6,669 nt of DNA from Odoribacter sp. UBA944 (GTDB lineage Bacteria > Bacteroidota > Bacteroidia > Bacteroidales > Marinifilaceae), in NCBI GenBank assembly GCA_002293375.1, contig DBDA01000001.1, positions 48,528-55,196 of the forward strand, read 5' to 3'. Positions 4,938-6,669 of the stretch are shown piece after piece. Both the position numbers and the translations under genes were made by a program. The notes under the pieces are model-generated. The model ran no database searches, was not told the origin of the DNA, and worked only from the letters and a program-made list of their open reading frames with translations. How positions within the stretch are numbered: the first letter of the stretch is position 1; each line of letters starts with the position of its first letter.

Positions 4938-5528
4938 TTATTTTATGGTTTTCAGTGCTTCGGTTACATCTTCTGTGATCATTTGTACTTTTGATTTTTC
5001 CAAGCCGAAGCTTTCGCCTGTTTGGGTGTATGAGGGGAAGAAACGGATGCCGTTCGATTCGTATATGCCGTTTCTTATTTTGTAGGTGGAGCCGGTCGGG
5101 ATGATCCGTGCATTGAATTTTCTTTTCCAGATGTAGTTCATGGCTTTTATGGCAAAATCGCCCATGAGCATGATCACTTTTTTGTTGGGGAATTGGTCTA
5201 ACTCTTTTTCCAAATGGAGGGAGCAGTTTTTCAGGGTTTCGGAACTAACCAAATACTCTTTTTTGGCGCATTTGATGGCGGTGGTCAGGTAGATGCCGTT
5301 GTTCAGGTAGTCGTTGTAGGTTTGGTAGTTGTAACCCAATGCATGGAAGATGGTGTTTGTGTTTTTCAGGAATGAGGGTTCGCCTTTTCCGTCAAAGTAT
5401 TCTTCGGTGTTTGGAGGCATGGCTTCGGAGATGAGGATCAGTTGGATGGCCTCTTTTTTTGCGGGGGTTGCCTGGAAGTATTTTTTGATGGTTACGTCCG
5501 TGCAGGTAAGATTGCATTTTTTGTCCAT
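4938..5528 (-). CDS. Uracil-DNA glycosylase superfamily protein, divergent, probably Fe-S
   Basis: The 196-residue protein resembles the family 4-like branch of the uracil-DNA glycosylase superfamily. The stretch ILISEAMPPNTEEYFDG (31-47) sits where motif A (GEAPG...) would be. YLTTAIKCAKK (80-90) and CSLHLEKELDQFP (102-114) match the region that in family 4 reads TN-x-VKC...C-x-x-FL-x-x-EL. IMLMGDFAIKAM (119-130) matches the following strand-helix (ALG-x-x-A), and FFPSY (163-167) sits where motif B (HPS) is expected. C5, C9, C87 and C102 correspond to the four 4Fe-4S ligands of family 4 enzymes; 14 residues separate the last two, within the usual range. The catalytic motifs are changed: motif A lacks the GEAPG core and motif B has F in place of H. 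Uracil excision therefore cannot be assumed, and it may have another nucleic-acid or base substrate. It follows the FtsX-like gene by 20 bases and precedes the DUF3795 gene by six. Confidence 0.78.
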   Translation of the reverse strand: MDKKCNLTCTDVTIKKYFQATPAKKEAIQLILISEAMPPNTEEYFDGKGEPSFLKNTNTIFHALGYNYQTYNDYLNNGIYLTTAIKCAKKEYLVSSETLKNCSLHLEKELDQFPNKKVIMLMGDFAIKAMNYIWKRKFNARIIPTGSTYKIRNGIYESNGIRFFPSYTQTGESFGLEKSKVQMITEDVTEALKTIK

Positions 5529-5548
5529 GGTTGTTGTTTTTAATTTTT

Positions 5549-6669
5549 CTATAACCTCTGAATTTCTTTTTGCACTTCTCTCCGCACAAACACCACCACA
5601 CTTACAACAAAAAAGAGGGCGAACAGTAAGGCGAGTAGCCAGACTTGGGCGGTTACGTTGGCAAAGGTCATGCTGACGCCGGTGAGGGAGGCGGCAATGC
5701 CGGCTGCGATGGCGTAAAGCGGGACGAGTAAGTTTTCTTTGCAGAGGATGCGCCGAATTTGGGTGTCGGTGAAGCCGAGGGTGCGGTAGAGGTCGATTTC
5801 ACGGTGGCGGGCAGTGAGGTTCTTACGGACGACGATGACGAAGCTCATGATGCCGAGGAGCAGGCCCAAGCCTCCCAGTGTCAGGAAGATGGTGAGGTAG
5901 GTGTCGGTGACGGTGTTGAATTGTTGCAGGCGTTCGTTGGTGGTGGAGATTCTGACGCCGTATTCGTGCAGCGCCTGGGAGAGGAGCATTTTTACCGCCT
6001 CTTTCTTTTCTTCCGCTGTTTTCAGAAGAAATACTTCGCTGCCGGTGGTCTCCGGCCATATTTCGGAGAAAAAGGTGCGGTCAATGAGAATGTTCCCTTG
6101 AAAAATAGAGTTGGACAGTGTACCGGCCAATAGGATGGGGACGGGCGTTCCCCGGCCGTTCTCGTACCAAAGTGTATCGCCGAGTTTCATCATCAGGTCC
6201 CACGTCAGTACGGTGGCGTCTATGAGGGCGGGGTATGCTTTGCCGGCGGGCGTTTGCAGTTGCCGGAACACCCCTTCCCGGTCCGACGGGTAGATGCTTT
6301 GCTCGATTTGGAAATGACTTGCCGCCAAGCGCTCCATGTTCAAGCCCAAAACGGTGGGCGTGGTTACTTTGTTCAGGTTGAGGCAGCTGGCGTCGTCAGC
6401 GTTGAGGCGGAAGCATTGGAGGATTTCCGTGCTGTCGGGCAGGCCGGTCAGCGACAGTCTCTCTTGTCCGGCGGGTGTGTTCAGGTCGTAGTAGATGGGG
6501 ACGGCGCTTTCGCACCAGAGGGTGTAGCCGCCTGTTCCGGTGCGCAGGCCGGAGCTGTCGGTAAAGCCTTTCCGGTTGAGCCCGACGGAGAAGACGATAA
6601 ATACGCCGATCGTCAGGGTGAAAAAGGAGAGCAGGCTTTGTTTTTTATGGGCCAATAAGGTGCTCCAAA
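5549..6669 (-). CDS. FtsX-like ABC transporter permease, C-terminal part (partial)
   Basis: The visible 372 residues end a larger minus-strand gene that enters from the right edge. A TTG at 6655 could be taken as a start, but the frame stays open to the edge (WSTL precedes it) and the gene most likely continues, as Bacteroidales relatives are long two-half permeases. Visible parts are one membrane segment (about 13-29, FFTLTIGVFIVFSVG), an extracytoplasmic domain (about 30-250, with GTGGYTLWCES and DDASCLNLN), and three C-terminal membrane segments (about 257-281, 313-334, 341-361). The FtsX signature region RHREIDLYRTLGFTDTQIRR (about 287-306) lies after the first of these. This is the permease part of a MacB/LolCE-type ABC system that moves lipids, peptides or toxic compounds across the inner membrane; the ATPase is not in the window. 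The substrate is unknown. It heads the gene string that ends with the sugar acetyltransferase. Confidence 0.88.
   Translation of the reverse strand, partial: WSTLLAHKKQSLLSFFTLTIGVFIVFSVGLNRKGFTDSSGLRTGTGGYTLWCESAVPIYYDLNTPAGQERLSLTGLPDSTEILQCFRLNADDASCLNLNKVTTPTVLGLNMERLAASHFQIEQSIYPSDREGVFRQLQTPAGKAYPALIDATVLTWDLMMKLGDTLWYENGRGTPVPILLAGTLSNSIFQGNILIDRTFFSEIWPETTGSEVFLLKTAEEKKEAVKMLLSQALHEYGVRISTTNERLQQFNTVTDTYLTIFLTLGGLGLLLGIMSFVIVVRKNLTARHREIDLYRTLGFTDTQIRRILCKENLLVPLYAIAAGIAASLTGVSMTFANVTAQVWLLALLFALFFVVSVVVFVRREVQKEIQRL

Noticed and set aside
6653..6655. TTG start for the FtsX-like permease
   Set aside because: The frame remains open to the window edge and codes for plausible residues before it, and relatives are much longer, so the gene is treated as truncated by the window.

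Overview
The window looks like a chromosomal accessory stretch from a Bacteroidales bacterium, most likely close to Parabacteroides or Bacteroides. Reasons: start codons are mostly preceded by A-rich or SD-less leaders, promoter-like elements resemble the Bacteroidetes TTTG / TAnnTTTG type, and the gene families (large FtsX-like permease, TIGR04076, DUF3795, YfcC) are common together in that order. The genus is inference only. No rRNA, tRNA, CRISPR array or intact insertion sequence was seen.

Layout. Positions 1-258 hold the 5' end of a minus-strand gene for a membrane-anchored protein that runs off the left edge. Positions 259-610 are a 352-base gene-free stretch that is unusually rich in dyads: a promoter with an adjacent palindrome, a 23-bp perfect inverted repeat, two smaller hairpins and a short direct repeat. 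Positions 611-2033 hold a two-gene minus-strand operon of GNAT acetyltransferases (one single-domain, one with two GNAT domains). Positions 2034-2118 form a divergent promoter region with a 12-bp dyad. Positions 2119-3720 encode a YfcC/DcuC-type multi-pass transporter on the plus strand. Its stop codon interlocks with that of the next gene, which reads the other way.

Positions 3717-6669 are one tightly packed minus-strand gene string. In transcription order it is: C-terminal part of a large FtsX-like ABC permease (cut by the window edge), a uracil-DNA-glycosylase-superfamily protein with the four cysteines expected of an Fe-S member, a 12-cysteine DUF3795 protein, a TIGR04076 small protein, and a maltose/galactoside-type sugar O-acetyltransferase. 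Gaps are 20, 6, 11 and 1 bases, so co-transcription is likely.

Most genes here are recognisable families without a firm physiological role. No obviously new multi-gene system is evident. The items most worth a second look are the divergent UDG-like protein beside two cysteine-rich partners, and the hairpin-dense intergenic region at 259-610.
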